A stretch of 40,854 nucleotides of DNA from UBA1737 sp964474685 (GCA_964474685.1 CAYYTE010000006.1:1-40854); one strand, 5' to 3'; shown: positions 1 through 8,750, numbered from the stretch's first letter. Program-made: numbers and translations. The notes: generated from the letters alone by a model not told the origin.

Positions 1-621
1 GCTCAAGCGGTTGCTCACATGAGAGTAGATGTAAAAGACTTAGATTGTGATTTTCTTTGCTTCTCGAGCCATAAAATGATGGGACCTACAGGATTTGGAA
101 TTTTATATGGTAAGAAAGAATTACTTGAAAAGATGAATCCTATCGAGTTCGGTGGTGATATGGTTGATGATGCGGGTATGTATAAGTCAATCTATAAAGA
201 AACACCTTATAAGTTTGAAACAGGGACACCTCCAATTGCGGAAGCAATTGCTTTTCCAGAAGCTATTTCGTATATTGAATCAATTGGTTTTGACGCCATA
301 TCGAAACACGAACATATATTAACTCAGTATTGTTTAGATAATTTAAAGCAAATAAAGAATGTAGTTATATACAATAAAACTGTGGAAACAGGGATTATTT
401 CATTTAATATTAAAAATGTCCATCCACATGATGCGATTTCACTTTTAGATCAGGATCATATTGCTTTACGTGCGGGGCATCATTGTGCACAATTAATTAC
501 AGATTGGTTAGAAACACCTGGTACATTAAGAGCCTGTATATATATTTATAATACAAAAGAAGATATTGATAAGTTTGTTTCATCTGTAAAAAAAACAGCA
601 GAGTATTTTAAGGAGTGGTAA
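1..621 (+). CDS. sufS: SufS cysteine desulfurase, C-terminal half (5' truncated by window edge)
   Basis: PLP-dependent class V aminotransferase-fold enzyme that takes sulfur from cysteine and passes it to SufU for Fe-S cluster assembly in the cytoplasm. The reading frame is open from base 1, where AQAV is the end of the PLP-contacting D-x-AQ motif, so the gene starts upstream; about 206 residues of a roughly 400-residue family are visible. The PLP lysine is in SSHKMMG (codon 73-75) and the catalytic cysteine in RAGHHCAQ (codon 484-486), which is the SufS-type active-site loop rather than the NifS/IscS type. The stop at 619-621 lies 2 bases before the sufU start, so the genes are co-transcribed. 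sufC and sufD would be expected just upstream, as in Bacillus, but are not in view. Confidence 0.96.
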   Translation, partial: AQAVAHMRVDVKDLDCDFLCFSSHKMMGPTGFGILYGKKELLEKMNPIEFGGDMVDDAGMYKSIYKETPYKFETGTPPIAEAIAFPEAISYIESIGFDAISKHEHILTQYCLDNLKQIKNVVIYNKTVETGIISFNIKNVHPHDAISLLDQDHIALRAGHHCAQLITDWLETPGTLRACIYIYNTKEDIDKFVSSVKKTAEYFKEW

Positions 622-623
622 AT

Positions 624-1136
624 ATGAACAATATGTCACAATTATATAATGAGGTAATTAATGACCATCGTAAGTACCCTCGCAATAAAGGAATAGTAGA
701 TGATGCAAATTACCAAACAATACACGTTAGAAATTCAAGTTGTGGAGATGATATTGAAGTACAAGCATTTGTAAAAGATGGTGTAATTCAAGATATAAAA
801 CAAGATGGAACAGGATGTGTGATTTGTTGTTCTAGTGCTTCTGTAATGTCTGAAGTGTTAAAAGGAAAGACGGTTGAAGAGGCTGAAAGTATTATAAATG
901 ATTTTTATGAATTAATAAAAGGAAACTTGCCAAAAGATGAAGATCGTCTAGAAGAGGCAATTGTATATCAAAATATTCATAATTTTCCTCCTCGAGCGAA
1001 ATGTGCTACTTTAGCATGGCGAGCTATGGGAGCATTACTGGTTGATAAAACAAAAAATAATGAAATGCTCACTGAATCTACTTGTGAAGAAGAAGCAAGA
1101 AATCATAGTGTAGGAGATGATACGGATGGAAAATAA
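624..1136 (+). CDS. sufU: SufU zinc-dependent sulfurtransferase
   Basis: SufU accepts persulfide sulfur from SufS and feeds the SufBCD scaffold. The protein is 170 aa, about 20 longer than the usual 145-150. Zinc ligands are visible as SSCGDD (Cys plus Asp), GTGCVIC (Cys) and RAKCATLAW (Cys), the SufU rather than IscU arrangement. The start was set at ATG 624 because AGGAG at 611-615 is 8 bases upstream; an in-frame GTG at 615 lies inside that ribosome site and is rejected. The C-terminal residues after ALLVDK are acidic and not conserved in the family. The end overlaps sufB by 11 bases, which implies translational coupling. Confidence 0.95.
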   Translation: MNNMSQLYNEVINDHRKYPRNKGIVDDANYQTIHVRNSSCGDDIEVQAFVKDGVIQDIKQDGTGCVICCSSASVMSEVLKGKTVEEAESIINDFYELIKGNLPKDEDRLEEAIVYQNIHNFPPRAKCATLAWRAMGALLVDKTKNNEMLTESTCEEEARNHSVGDDTDGK

Positions 1137-2541
1137 TAAAAAAGAAATTGAAAAAATCGTTGCATCAGAGGATTATAAATGGGGATTTTCGACCGATGCA
1201 ACGCCATTATATACTACAGGTAAAGGAATTACGGAAGATGTAGTTCGATCAATCTCGTCAAAAAAGAATGAACCCAAGTGGATGCTTGATATAAGATTAG
1301 ACGCCTATAATAAATTTTTAAAAGCAAAATGGCCAACCTTTGGACCGGATTTATCCGGCGTTAAGTTTGATGATTATACGTACTACATCAAATCTAGTGA
1401 TAAAACAGAAAAAACTTGGGATAAAGTTCCTACAGAAATTAAAAATACATTTGATAAACTAGGCATCCCTGATGCGGAAAAGAAATACCTTGCTGGGGTG
1501 ACAACTCAATTTGAATCGGAAGCAGTTTATCATAGTACGATTGAAGAGTTAGTAAAAAAAGGAGTCATTTTTTGTGACACCGATACTGCTGTTCAAAAAT
1601 ATCCGGAGATTGTTCAAAATTATTTTTCTAAACTTGTACCACCAACGGATAATATGTTTGCTTGTTTGAATACTGCTGTTTGGAGTGGCGGTTCGTTTAT
1701 ATATGTACCGAAAGGGGTAAAATTAGATAAACCGTTGCAGTCTTATTTCCGCATCAACTCAAGACAAATGGGCCAATTCGAAAGAACATTAATTATTGTC
1801 GATGATGATGCGAGTGTTCATTATGTGGAAGGGTGTACGGCCCCTCAATATAGTGAATATAGTTTACATGCGGCTGTCGTTGAAATATTTGTAAAGAAAA
1901 ACGCAAAATGTCGTTATTCAACAATTCAGAATTGGTCAAATAACATTATTAACTTAGTTACAAAAAGAAGTATCGTTGAAGAGAATGGTCAAATGGATTG
2001 GATCGATGGTAACATTGGTTCTAGTATAAATATGAAATATCCTGCTTGCATTCTTTCTGGTGAAAGAGCGAAAGGCACTTGCATTACAATTGCGTTTGCG
2101 GGGGAAAATCAATATCAAGATACCGGAGCGAAAATGATTCACTTAGCAAAAAATACTACAAGTGAAGTAATATCGAAATCAATTTGTCGTGGTGGAGGTA
2201 AGGTTAACTACCGAGGACTTGTTAAGATTAGTGAAAAAGCTGGCCAATCAAAATCCCATGTGGAATGTGATACAATGATTTTAGATGCTCAATCAACATC
2301 CGATACGATTCCTACCAACATTGTGAATAATGATTCTTCTTACATTGAACATGAGGCTACTGTGTCGAAAGTAAATGAAGAGCAATTGTTTTATTTAATG
2401 AGTAGAGGTTTAACCGAACAACAAGCAACTGAGATGATTGTTATGGGTTTTATTGAGCCTTTCGCAAAAGAATTACCTATGGAATATGCGGTTGAGTTAA
2501 ATAAACTGATTAAAATAGAAATGAAAGGTTCGATTGGCTGA
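1126..2541 (+). CDS. sufB: SufB Fe-S cluster assembly scaffold
   Basis: SufB subunit of the SufBCD scaffold, where clusters are built before transfer to apoproteins. The protein is 471 aa, the usual length. The diagnostic beta-helix segments are present (GGSFIYVPKGV, VHYVEGCTAP, DGNIGSS, HVECDTM) along with the conserved C-terminus (FAKELPMEYAVELN, then MKGSIG). ATG 1126 is preferred over ATG 1117 because TAGGAG at 1111-1116 abuts 1117 but sits 9 bases before 1126. The gene ends with TGA, evidence that TGA is a stop here. It is the last gene of the suf unit and a terminator follows directly. Confidence 0.96.
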   Translation: MENNKKEIEKIVASEDYKWGFSTDATPLYTTGKGITEDVVRSISSKKNEPKWMLDIRLDAYNKFLKAKWPTFGPDLSGVKFDDYTYYIKSSDKTEKTWDKVPTEIKNTFDKLGIPDAEKKYLAGVTTQFESEAVYHSTIEELVKKGVIFCDTDTAVQKYPEIVQNYFSKLVPPTDNMFACLNTAVWSGGSFIYVPKGVKLDKPLQSYFRINSRQMGQFERTLIIVDDDASVHYVEGCTAPQYSEYSLHAAVVEIFVKKNAKCRYSTIQNWSNNIINLVTKRSIVEENGQMDWIDGNIGSSINMKYPACILSGERAKGTCITIAFAGENQYQDTGAKMIHLAKNTTSEVISKSICRGGGKVNYRGLVKISEKAGQSKSHVECDTMILDAQSTSDTIPTNIVNNDSSYIEHEATVSKVNEEQLFYLMSRGLTEQQATEMIVMGFIEPFAKELPMEYAVELNKLIKIEMKGSIG

Positions 2542-2548
2542 TAGATTT

Positions 2549-2588
2549 GATAAAGTATGTTTTGATAGATATACTTTATCTTTTTTTT
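2549..2588 (+). terminator. Intrinsic terminator of the suf operon
   Basis: GATAAAGTAT (2549-2558) pairs perfectly with ATACTTTATC (2571-2580), loop of 12 bases, followed by eight Ts (2581-2588). Confidence 0.9.
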
Positions 2589-2615
2589 ACAATATTGTAA
2601 TAAATGGTATTATTG

Positions 2616-2644
2616 TTTGCATTTTATAGAAAATAATGTATAAT
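2616..2644 (+). promoter_or_regulatory. Promoter for tilS-ftsH-rqcP
   Basis: -35 TTTGCA (2616-2621), 17-base spacer, -10 TATAAT (2639-2644); the -10 ends 19 bases before the tilS ATG. The ribosome site AGAAGG is at 2651-2656. Confidence 0.7.
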
Positions 2645-2663
2645 AAAACTAGAAGGTATCAAA

Positions 2664-3953
2664 ATGAAAACTATTATTAAAAATATTCAGAAAGAAATAG
2701 GTTCAGCAAAAGTTGTAGTTGCTTGTTCTACTGGGGTAGATTCCATGGTTCTTTTGGACCTTGTTTTAAAAGCTCTTCCAATAAGTCAAATAATTGTTTG
2801 TCACGTAAATCATAAAATAAGGGAAGCATCGGAGGCGGAACAAAAATTTATTACAAAGTATTCTATAAATCATGGGCTCAAACTCTTTGTGAAACAATTA
2901 ATTCAATATAAGGGAGCTTCTTATGAAAACTGGGCCAGGAATGAAAGGTACACTTTTTTTAATGAAACTGCAATTACTCAAAACGCAACTTATATTCTTA
3001 CCGCTCATCAAGCGGACGACCAATTTGAAACAATATTAATGAGGATGCTTAAAGGTGGTAATTTAAAAAGTTACAGCGGAATATCTGAACTATCTAAAAA
3101 TGGCAATATATATATATATCGACCTTTATTAACTGTTAGTAAAGAACAGATATATGAATATGCAAGAAATAATCATATCACTTATTATGAAGATGAAACA
3201 AATGCTCAAAATGAGTATTTAAGAAATCGAATTCGTCATTTTGTTCTACCGGTTTTAAAAGAAGAAAATAGTGGATGGTGTGATTCTATTCAATATTTTC
3301 ATCAAACATTAAAAAATACGAGTGTAATACTTGAACAAGAAGTGGATAACTTAATTCAGTCAAATGTTAATTATACGAATGGTATTTCGTTTTCATTAGA
3401 TTTCTTTTTATCCTTATCGGATTATATTCAAAAGGAGTTTTTATTTACGCTCTTAAAGGAATATTGTTTATCAAGATATTGTATAGATGATGTTATTCAA
3501 AAGATAAAATCTACAAAAAGTAGAGTGGTAACACTTGTGGTTAATGGGTTAAGTTTAATAAAAGAGTATCGTCAAATATGTTTTACAAAAGAGAACATAA
3601 CACCGAGTGAATTTTATATAAAAATTAACGAATATGGGAAATATGATTTAGGGAAAAATAGAACAATTGAGGTTCTTAAAAATATTTGTTATTTTAATGA
3701 GGAAAATACTAAGTTATGGTATAATATATGTAATCTACCATTAATTGTGCGTACTAGAAAGAAAGAGGATAGAGTACAATTTGCGTTTGGAAGTCAATCT
3801 GTAAGTGATTATCTAACTAATCGTAAGGTGGGTTATTTAAAAAGGATTCACACACTCGTTTTGTGTGATGATTCGGATTCGGTATTAACTATTTTAGGTT
3901 ATAAAATAAAAAGTAACTGTAAGGAGGAAAAAGACAACAATGACTCAAAATAA
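2664..3953 (+). CDS. tilS: tRNA(Ile)-lysidine synthase TilS
   Basis: TilS modifies C34 of the CAU-anticodon tRNA-Ile to lysidine so that it reads AUA; it is essential in most bacteria. The protein is 429 aa. It has an N-type ATP-pyrophosphatase P-loop, read here as STGVDS (residues 22-27) rather than the common SGGxDS, then HVNHKIR, the substrate-binding TAHQADDQFETILMR, and RNRIRH before the C-terminal domains. The C-terminal half is divergent and Asn/Ile/Lys-rich. ATG 2664 has AGAAGG 7 bases upstream. The 3' end overlaps ftsH by 14 bases. In Bacillus the neighbouring order is tilS-hpt-ftsH; here hpt is absent. Confidence 0.93.
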   Translation: MKTIIKNIQKEIGSAKVVVACSTGVDSMVLLDLVLKALPISQIIVCHVNHKIREASEAEQKFITKYSINHGLKLFVKQLIQYKGASYENWARNERYTFFNETAITQNATYILTAHQADDQFETILMRMLKGGNLKSYSGISELSKNGNIYIYRPLLTVSKEQIYEYARNNHITYYEDETNAQNEYLRNRIRHFVLPVLKEENSGWCDSIQYFHQTLKNTSVILEQEVDNLIQSNVNYTNGISFSLDFFLSLSDYIQKEFLFTLLKEYCLSRYCIDDVIQKIKSTKSRVVTLVVNGLSLIKEYRQICFTKENITPSEFYIKINEYGKYDLGKNRTIEVLKNICYFNEENTKLWYNICNLPLIVRTRKKEDRVQFAFGSQSVSDYLTNRKVGYLKRIHTLVLCDDSDSVLTILGYKIKSNCKEEKDNNDSK

Positions 3954-6054
3954 ACAAAAAAAGTTTGGACTTGGTGATTTTATTGTCATTATATTAGTAC
4001 TGTTTATTATTGCGGGAATCGTTTCCCTAGCATTAAGAAGTACAACAAAAACAAAAGAAATAACATATAACGATTTAGTTTCTATGTTCTTTACTGATTC
4101 AGATATGAATACACTTAAAACGGACATTAGTGTTGAAAATATCACAATTGAGGGAATAGATAATGGTGCTAATTATCAATTAGCAAGAATATCTGGTGTT
4201 TATAAAACTACTTCTTCTGAATATATAGAAGGAAAATATAAGCAGTTTAAAGCCATTCTGGATTATGATGATGCACATGATGTAATAAAAAAAGCAAGTG
4301 ATGCTTTATTAAAAGTCGAAGGAAGCGAAACTCAAAACTTCGTTGCAACCGTTCGTGAAGTTTCTTCATTTAACTGGTTAGCTTTATTAGAACTTCTTAT
4401 TCCTATTATTCTAATTGTTGTATTCTTTGTTTTCTTAATGAAGAGTAGCGGTTCGGGAAATAATCAAGCATTTGATTTTGGTAAAAATCGTGCAAAACTT
4501 TCAAAGAAGTCAGGTACTACTTTTAAAGATGTAGCTGGTCTTGATGAAGAAAAAGAAGAAATGATTGAAGTTGTAGACTTCTTAAGAAATCCTAAGAAGT
4601 ATTATGATATGGGTGCTCGTATTCCGAAGGGAATTATTCTTGTGGGCCCTCCAGGAACAGGTAAGACGCTACTAGCAAGAGCAGTTGCGGGTGAGGCAAA
4701 TGTGCCTTTCTACTCGATATCTGGTTCTGATTTCGTGGAAATGTTTGTAGGTGTTGGAGCAAGTCGTGTTCGTGATATGTTTAAAACAGCGAAGCAAAAT
4801 GCCCCATGTATTGTATTTATTGATGAAATTGATGCAGTCGGACGTCAAAGAGGAACTGGTTTAGGCGGTGGTCATGATGAACGTGAACAAACACTTAACC
4901 AATTACTTGTTGAAATGGATGGCTTTGGTACGAATTCCGGAGTTATTGTAATGGCCGCAACCAACCGTGTGGATATCCTAGACCCAGCTTTATTAAGACC
5001 CGGGAGATTTGATAGACAAATTCATTTAGGAAACCCAGATGTTACTGCACGTGAACAAATATTAAAAGTACATGCGAGAAACAAAAGGTTTAGTCCAAGA
5101 GTAAATTTAGGAGATATTGCGAAAAGAACTCCTGGATTTAGTGGTGCTGACCTTGAGAATTTATTAAATGAAGCAGCGTTACTTGCTGCTCGTGAGAACT
5201 GTCGTGAGATAAAGATTTATCATTTAGATGAAGCAATCGATAGAGTAATGATGGGCCCCGCTAAGAGATCTAAGAAATACTCAGATGAAGAAAAGAAAAT
5301 TGTTTCCTATCATGAAGCAGGACATGCGGTTATAGGACTAAAGTTACCTCACGCGAATATTGTACAAAAAGTAACTATTGTTCCTAGAGGTGATGCGGGC
5401 GGATACAATTTAATGACACCAGAAAAAGAAACATTCTTACAAACAAAACAACAATTGATGGCTGAGATTACAAGTTATCTTGGTGGAAGAATATCAGAAG
5501 AGATTGTATTTAATGAAGTGACTACGGGAGCACATAATGATTTCCAAAGAGCAACTACGATTGCCCGTTCAATGGTTACGGAATTTGGTATGAGTTCATT
5601 AGGACCTGTTCAATATGAAAGAAATAATGGTGAAGTCTTCTTAGGTAGAGATTATATGGCAGATAAAAACTTCTCTGACCAAGTAGCTCTTGAGATTGAT
5701 AGAGAAGAAAGACGAATCATTGATGATTGTTATCAACAAGGTTCAAAGATTATTAAAGAGAATCGTGCATTACTTGATTTAATTGCAAATCACTTAATGG
5801 AAATTGAAACTCTTACTAAGGAAGATATTGATGAATTAGTATCTACAGGTAAACTTGCTTGGTTTGAAAAGAAGAAAGCAAAACTTGAACAACAAAAACA
5901 AGAAGCTGAAGCAAAATTGCTTGCTGAAGCAGCTAGAAAAAGAGAAGAACTATCGGATAACTCTTCCCCTGACAAGAAGGAATCCGAGGATGATTCAAAT
6001 AAAGAAGTACAACCTTTTGATTCTAACGATGATACGAAAGAAGATAATCAATAA
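3940..6054 (+). CDS. ftsH: FtsH ATP-dependent zinc metalloprotease
   Basis: Membrane-anchored AAA+ protease for quality control of membrane and short-lived regulatory proteins. The protein is 704 aa. It has TM1 at about residues 13-32, an extracytoplasmic domain, TM2 at about 145-167, Walker A GPPGTGKT (236-243), Walker B IVFIDEID, the second region of homology ATNRVDILDPALLRPGRFDR, and the zinc site HEAGH (458-462). The C-terminal 60-70 residues form a Lys/Glu/Gln-rich helix and then an acidic Ser/Asp tail, as in many Firmicute FtsH proteins. The ribosome site AAGGAGG (3921-3927) lies inside the end of tilS, 12 bases before ATG, a slightly long gap. Arg codons are often CGT, unlike tilS. Confidence 0.98.
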   Translation: MTQNKQKKFGLGDFIVIILVLFIIAGIVSLALRSTTKTKEITYNDLVSMFFTDSDMNTLKTDISVENITIEGIDNGANYQLARISGVYKTTSSEYIEGKYKQFKAILDYDDAHDVIKKASDALLKVEGSETQNFVATVREVSSFNWLALLELLIPIILIVVFFVFLMKSSGSGNNQAFDFGKNRAKLSKKSGTTFKDVAGLDEEKEEMIEVVDFLRNPKKYYDMGARIPKGIILVGPPGTGKTLLARAVAGEANVPFYSISGSDFVEMFVGVGASRVRDMFKTAKQNAPCIVFIDEIDAVGRQRGTGLGGGHDEREQTLNQLLVEMDGFGTNSGVIVMAATNRVDILDPALLRPGRFDRQIHLGNPDVTAREQILKVHARNKRFSPRVNLGDIAKRTPGFSGADLENLLNEAALLAARENCREIKIYHLDEAIDRVMMGPAKRSKKYSDEEKKIVSYHEAGHAVIGLKLPHANIVQKVTIVPRGDAGGYNLMTPEKETFLQTKQQLMAEITSYLGGRISEEIVFNEVTTGAHNDFQRATTIARSMVTEFGMSSLGPVQYERNNGEVFLGRDYMADKNFSDQVALEIDREERRIIDDCYQQGSKIIKENRALLDLIANHLMEIETLTKEDIDELVSTGKLAWFEKKKAKLEQQKQEAEAKLLAEAARKREELSDNSSPDKKESEDDSNKEVQPFDSNDDTKEDNQ

Positions 6055-6059
6055 ACCCT

Positions 6060-6326
6060 ATGCGTTTAGATAAGTTTTTAAAAGTATCCCGTTTAATTAA
6101 AAGACGAAGCTTAGCAAAGGAAGCAAGCATTGCTTCTCGGATACTAGTTAATGATGTAGTAGCAAAACCATCTAAAGAATTGAAGATTGGTGATATTATT
6201 ACAATTGAGTTTGGAAGAAAATTAGTATCTGTAAAAGTAGTTTCTTTAACGATGCCTAAAAAATTAGAGGATGCAAATCTATTATATGAATTAATAAGTG
6301 AAAAATTAAAAGAAAGCCTTAATTAG
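6060..6326 (+). CDS. rqcP: RqcP, S4-domain ribosome quality-control factor
   Basis: This 88-aa protein is almost entirely one S4 RNA-binding domain: MRLDKFLKVSRLIKRR, then KEAS..SRILVND, KPSKELKIGD and IEFG. This matches RqcP (YabO/Hsp15-like), which stabilises tRNA on the obstructed 50S subunit while RqcH adds C-terminal alanine tails. The ATG is 5 bases after the ftsH stop with only a weak purine run upstream, so translation probably depends on ftsH. The stop codon TAG falls at the edge of the loop of the terminator hairpin. RqcH is not in the window. Confidence 0.9.
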   Translation: MRLDKFLKVSRLIKRRSLAKEASIASRILVNDVVAKPSKELKIGDIITIEFGRKLVSVKVVSLTMPKKLEDANLLYELISEKLKESLN

Positions 6327-6338
6327 GGCTTTCTTTTT
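6311..6338. terminator. Bidirectional terminator shared by rqcP and the convergent gene
   Basis: AGAAAGCCTT (6311-6320) pairs with AGGGCTTTCT (6325-6334; one G-T pair) around a 4-base AATT loop, then Ts rightward. Read leftward it has a TTTTAATTTTT tail, so it can also stop the gene at 6337-6885. Confidence 0.85.
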
Positions 6339-6885
6339 AAAATAGTCTAAACTCCTCAGAAATCATTTGAAAAACAGTAGGTACTGGTCTAAAGACATCT
6401 CGGTATGGCATATGTTCTAATACTTCATTCATCATATTATCACTTTCATTTTGTGAAAAAGGTTTTTTACTAGATAGTATTTCCTCAATTTGATTTGTAA
6501 CATCATCGATTGCGGTTTTTAACTCATCTGTCAATAATTCTTCCGATTCTAAGTGAGACTTATAATCATCAAGATATATTTGATTTGATATAAGTGGGGA
6601 GTAATAGTTGAACATTGCAACATTTTTGCCGAAATAATCTTCATAATATATATTTAAGTCGTGAAAGATATTCGATAAATATCCAAAGCCTAAATCGAAT
6701 ATTTCAATTTCATCATCATCTAAAGAATTATTTTTCTTATATTTGTTGTATAAAAAATCACACACTCTTTTGACATCAACGAAGTAGATTAATATCACCG
6801 ACTGAGTAGTAGTTAACTTCTCTATTAACTCTTCACATTCTGACATATAACTTTCGTAATCATCAAAGATAGTCATTGCATCCAT
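6337..6885 (-). CDS. Hypothetical acidic helical protein
   Basis: The family of this 182-aa protein was not recognised. It is rich in Asp, Glu, Tyr and Phe, has no membrane segment or signal peptide, and looks mainly helical, so it is probably cytosolic. It contains no visible metal or nucleotide-binding motif. The reading is real: it has its own promoter (-35 TTGATA, 17 bases, -10 TAAAAT), an AAGGAG ribosome site 9 bases before the ATG at 6885, and a terminator at its end. It stands alone between rqcP (convergent) and hslO (divergent), so context gives no function. Confidence 0.75.
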   Translation of the reverse strand: MDAMTIFDDYESYMSECEELIEKLTTTQSVILIYFVDVKRVCDFLYNKYKKNNSLDDDEIEIFDLGFGYLSNIFHDLNIYYEDYFGKNVAMFNYYSPLISNQIYLDDYKSHLESEELLTDELKTAIDDVTNQIEEILSSKKPFSQNESDNMMNEVLEHMPYRDVFRPVPTVFQMISEEFRLF

Positions 6886-6913
6886 AATTAATTGCTCCTT
6901 TATATATATGTAT

Positions 6914-6942
6914 ATTTTACCTTGTTATCCATTTAATATCAA
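6914..6942 (-). promoter_or_regulatory. Promoter for the hypothetical gene at 6337-6885
   Basis: On the minus strand: -35 TTGATA (6942-6937), 17-base spacer, -10 TAAAAT (6919-6914). Divergent from the hslO promoter. Confidence 0.65.
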
Positions 6943-6985
6943 GTGTTTGGATAATAAAAAAATATAATCAAATATTTTATTTTGC

Positions 6986-7014
6986 TTGATAAATGTGAAT
7001 AATTAGTGTATAAT
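6986..7014 (+). promoter_or_regulatory. hslO promoter
   Basis: -35 TTGATA (6986-6991), 17-base spacer, -10 TATAAT (7009-7014), 33 bases before the hslO ATG. Confidence 0.75.
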
Positions 7015-7047
7015 CAAACTGAAGATTAAATATAGAAGAGGATTAAA

Positions 7048-7920
7048 ATGAGAGATAAAGTAGTAAAAGCACTAGGATTTAATAATGAAGCACTCATCTA
7101 TGTCGCAAGTGTAAAAGAAATTATGAACGAGATGAGAAAAAATATAAACTTTTATCCGAGTGCATTAGATGCGCTTGGGAGATTATTTACAATTGGGGAA
7201 ATTTTTGGAATAATGCTAAAAGAAAATGGGAAAGTTACAGTTAAAGTAGATGGAGATGGTCCTATTGGAATGATGGTTGTGGTTGCTTTAAGCGATGGTA
7301 GGATTAAAGGTTATGTTGAAAACCCGGAGTGTCATTTTGAATATAATGATAATCGCCTAGATGTTCAAGATACGGTTGGTAGAATAGGTGAAATCAATGT
7401 AACAAAAGATTTAGGTCTCAAGCAGCCCTTCACTGGTAATACTCCAATTATTAGTGGTGAAATTGGTGATGATTTTGCCTATTATTTTGCGAAAAGCGAA
7501 CAAATACCTTCTGTTGTCAGTGTTGGGACTTTAGTTAATGAAACGGGGGACGCTAAAGTGTGTGGTGGGTTTGTAATTCAACTACTACCAAATGCTTCAG
7601 AAGAAACGATTCTTGCAATTGAAAAGAAGGTTAAAGAATTAGAAAAAACCACAATTCTTTTCCAAACAAAAAACAGTTGTGAGGATATAATTAAAGATAT
7701 TGATCCGCAGGCACTCGTTCTTGCTTCTAATTCACCGAGTCTTTTTTGCGAATGTTCAAAAGAGCGGTATCGGAATGCATTAAAATTATTAAGTACTGAT
7801 GAATTAAGTTCTATGAATGATGGAAAAGAAGTTGAAACTATTTGTCAATTTTGTGGAAAAAAGTATACATTTTCATCTGAAGAAATTAATGATATTATAA
7901 AAGAAAAACAAGCTAGTTAA
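7048..7920 (+). CDS. hslO: Hsp33 redox-regulated holdase chaperone
   Basis: Cytosolic holdase that is switched on by oxidative unfolding. The protein is 290 aa, the standard length. The N-terminal fold shows the family segments PTALGR-like (PSALDALGRL), GDGPIG, QPFTGNTP and SGEIGDDFAYYFAKSEQIPS. The C-terminal redox switch is intact: CEC (Cys234, Cys236) and CQFC (Cys266, Cys269), the four zinc-binding thiols. AGAGG (7037-7041) is 6 bases before ATG. It has its own promoter and is a single-gene unit. The stop overlaps the stop of the convergent acyltransferase gene by 3-4 bases within a shared terminator. Confidence 0.97.
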   Translation: MRDKVVKALGFNNEALIYVASVKEIMNEMRKNINFYPSALDALGRLFTIGEIFGIMLKENGKVTVKVDGDGPIGMMVVVALSDGRIKGYVENPECHFEYNDNRLDVQDTVGRIGEINVTKDLGLKQPFTGNTPIISGEIGDDFAYYFAKSEQIPSVVSVGTLVNETGDAKVCGGFVIQLLPNASEETILAIEKKVKELEKTTILFQTKNSCEDIIKDIDPQALVLASNSPSLFCECSKERYRNALKLLSTDELSSMNDGKEVETICQFCGKKYTFSSEEINDIIKEKQAS

Positions 7921-7934
7921 TTGGCTTGTTTTTC
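7903..7934. terminator. Bidirectional terminator built from the overlapping ends of hslO and the acyltransferase gene
   Basis: GAAAAACAAGC (7903-7913) pairs perfectly with GCTTGTTTTTC (7924-7934); both stop codons lie in the 10-base loop. Ts follow rightward and the A-rich left arm gives Ts leftward. Confidence 0.85.
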
Positions 7935-8750
7935 TTTTTCTATATAATCTTTCTTTTCGCTAATAGGCTTATATATATAATAAGCATAGTTTGATTCTTT
8001 CGAAGTTTCTTTTTTCATATAATCATAAACATAATCATGCATTTTTTTCATATTTTCTTTGTTTGATAAGTTAGGGTCTGGATAAATTGGTTCTCCTATA
8101 TGATAGGTGATTTTAGGCTTTTTCCCATTTCTTTTTGGTCTTCGATATGTAACCGCAATCGGAACTGCTGGACAAGAATTATCGACAGGGAAGTGAAAAC
8201 TAGTAGTACTAAAATCCCTTATTCCTGTATAATATGGCCATGAGTGAGCCTCAGGATATATTACGAGTACTTTTTTCTTTCTTAACACTTCTTTAATTGA
8301 TTTTGCGAAGTTAATAGAGGCCTTCATTGTAGAAGGTGTAGGGAGCGAGCCTAATGATTTGGTAAAAAAAGAGAGAAATGGGTTTACCAATGTATCATGG
8401 CTTGCAACCATATATGTTTTTTTAGGATGTGTTAATAAAACTTGGGGAGCAAAGGCATCAATAACTTGGGTGTGGTTTAAATATATTACATAACCTGTGT
8501 CCCTTAAGGATTTTAAAGTCTTTTTACCTTCAATCTTTACGCCATATTTAATTTTTGAATATGCCCCTAAAATTGGAAATGCAAACAAATGATAAATGAT
8601 GAATGAAAAAAACTTAGCTAATGCATTACTCGGTAAATAGGTATATTTTTCATCTACAATAATATCGTGTCTTGATTTTAAAGCATAAAAATCTTCAGTA
8701 ATACTTTCATAATAATGAACTGTTTGATTATTAATTTTTTCTTGAATCAT
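7917..8750 (-). CDS. PlsC-like 1-acylglycerol-3-phosphate acyltransferase family protein
   Basis: Likely acyltransferase of phospholipid synthesis, at the inner face of the membrane. The protein is 277 aa. The catalytic HX4D motif is present in LNHTQVIDAF, preceded by a hydrophobic segment (FFSFIIYHLFAFPILGAYS), and PAVPIAV is the family's last block. The usual EGTRS phosphate-binding motif is changed to YPEAHSW, so the exact acceptor is uncertain. The start at 8750 has AAAGG 14-15 bases upstream and lies inside galU (20-base overlap); coupled translation is likely. It is the last gene of maf-galU-acyltransferase, with the shared terminator at its end. Confidence 0.8.
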   Translation of the reverse strand: MIQEKINNQTVHYYESITEDFYALKSRHDIIVDEKYTYLPSNALAKFFSFIIYHLFAFPILGAYSKIKYGVKIEGKKTLKSLRDTGYVIYLNHTQVIDAFAPQVLLTHPKKTYMVASHDTLVNPFLSFFTKSLGSLPTPSTMKASINFAKSIKEVLRKKKVLVIYPEAHSWPYYTGIRDFSTTSFHFPVDNSCPAVPIAVTYRRPKRNGKKPKITYHIGEPIYPDPNLSNKENMKKMHDYVYDYMKKETSKESNYAYYIYKPISEKKDYIEKEKQAN

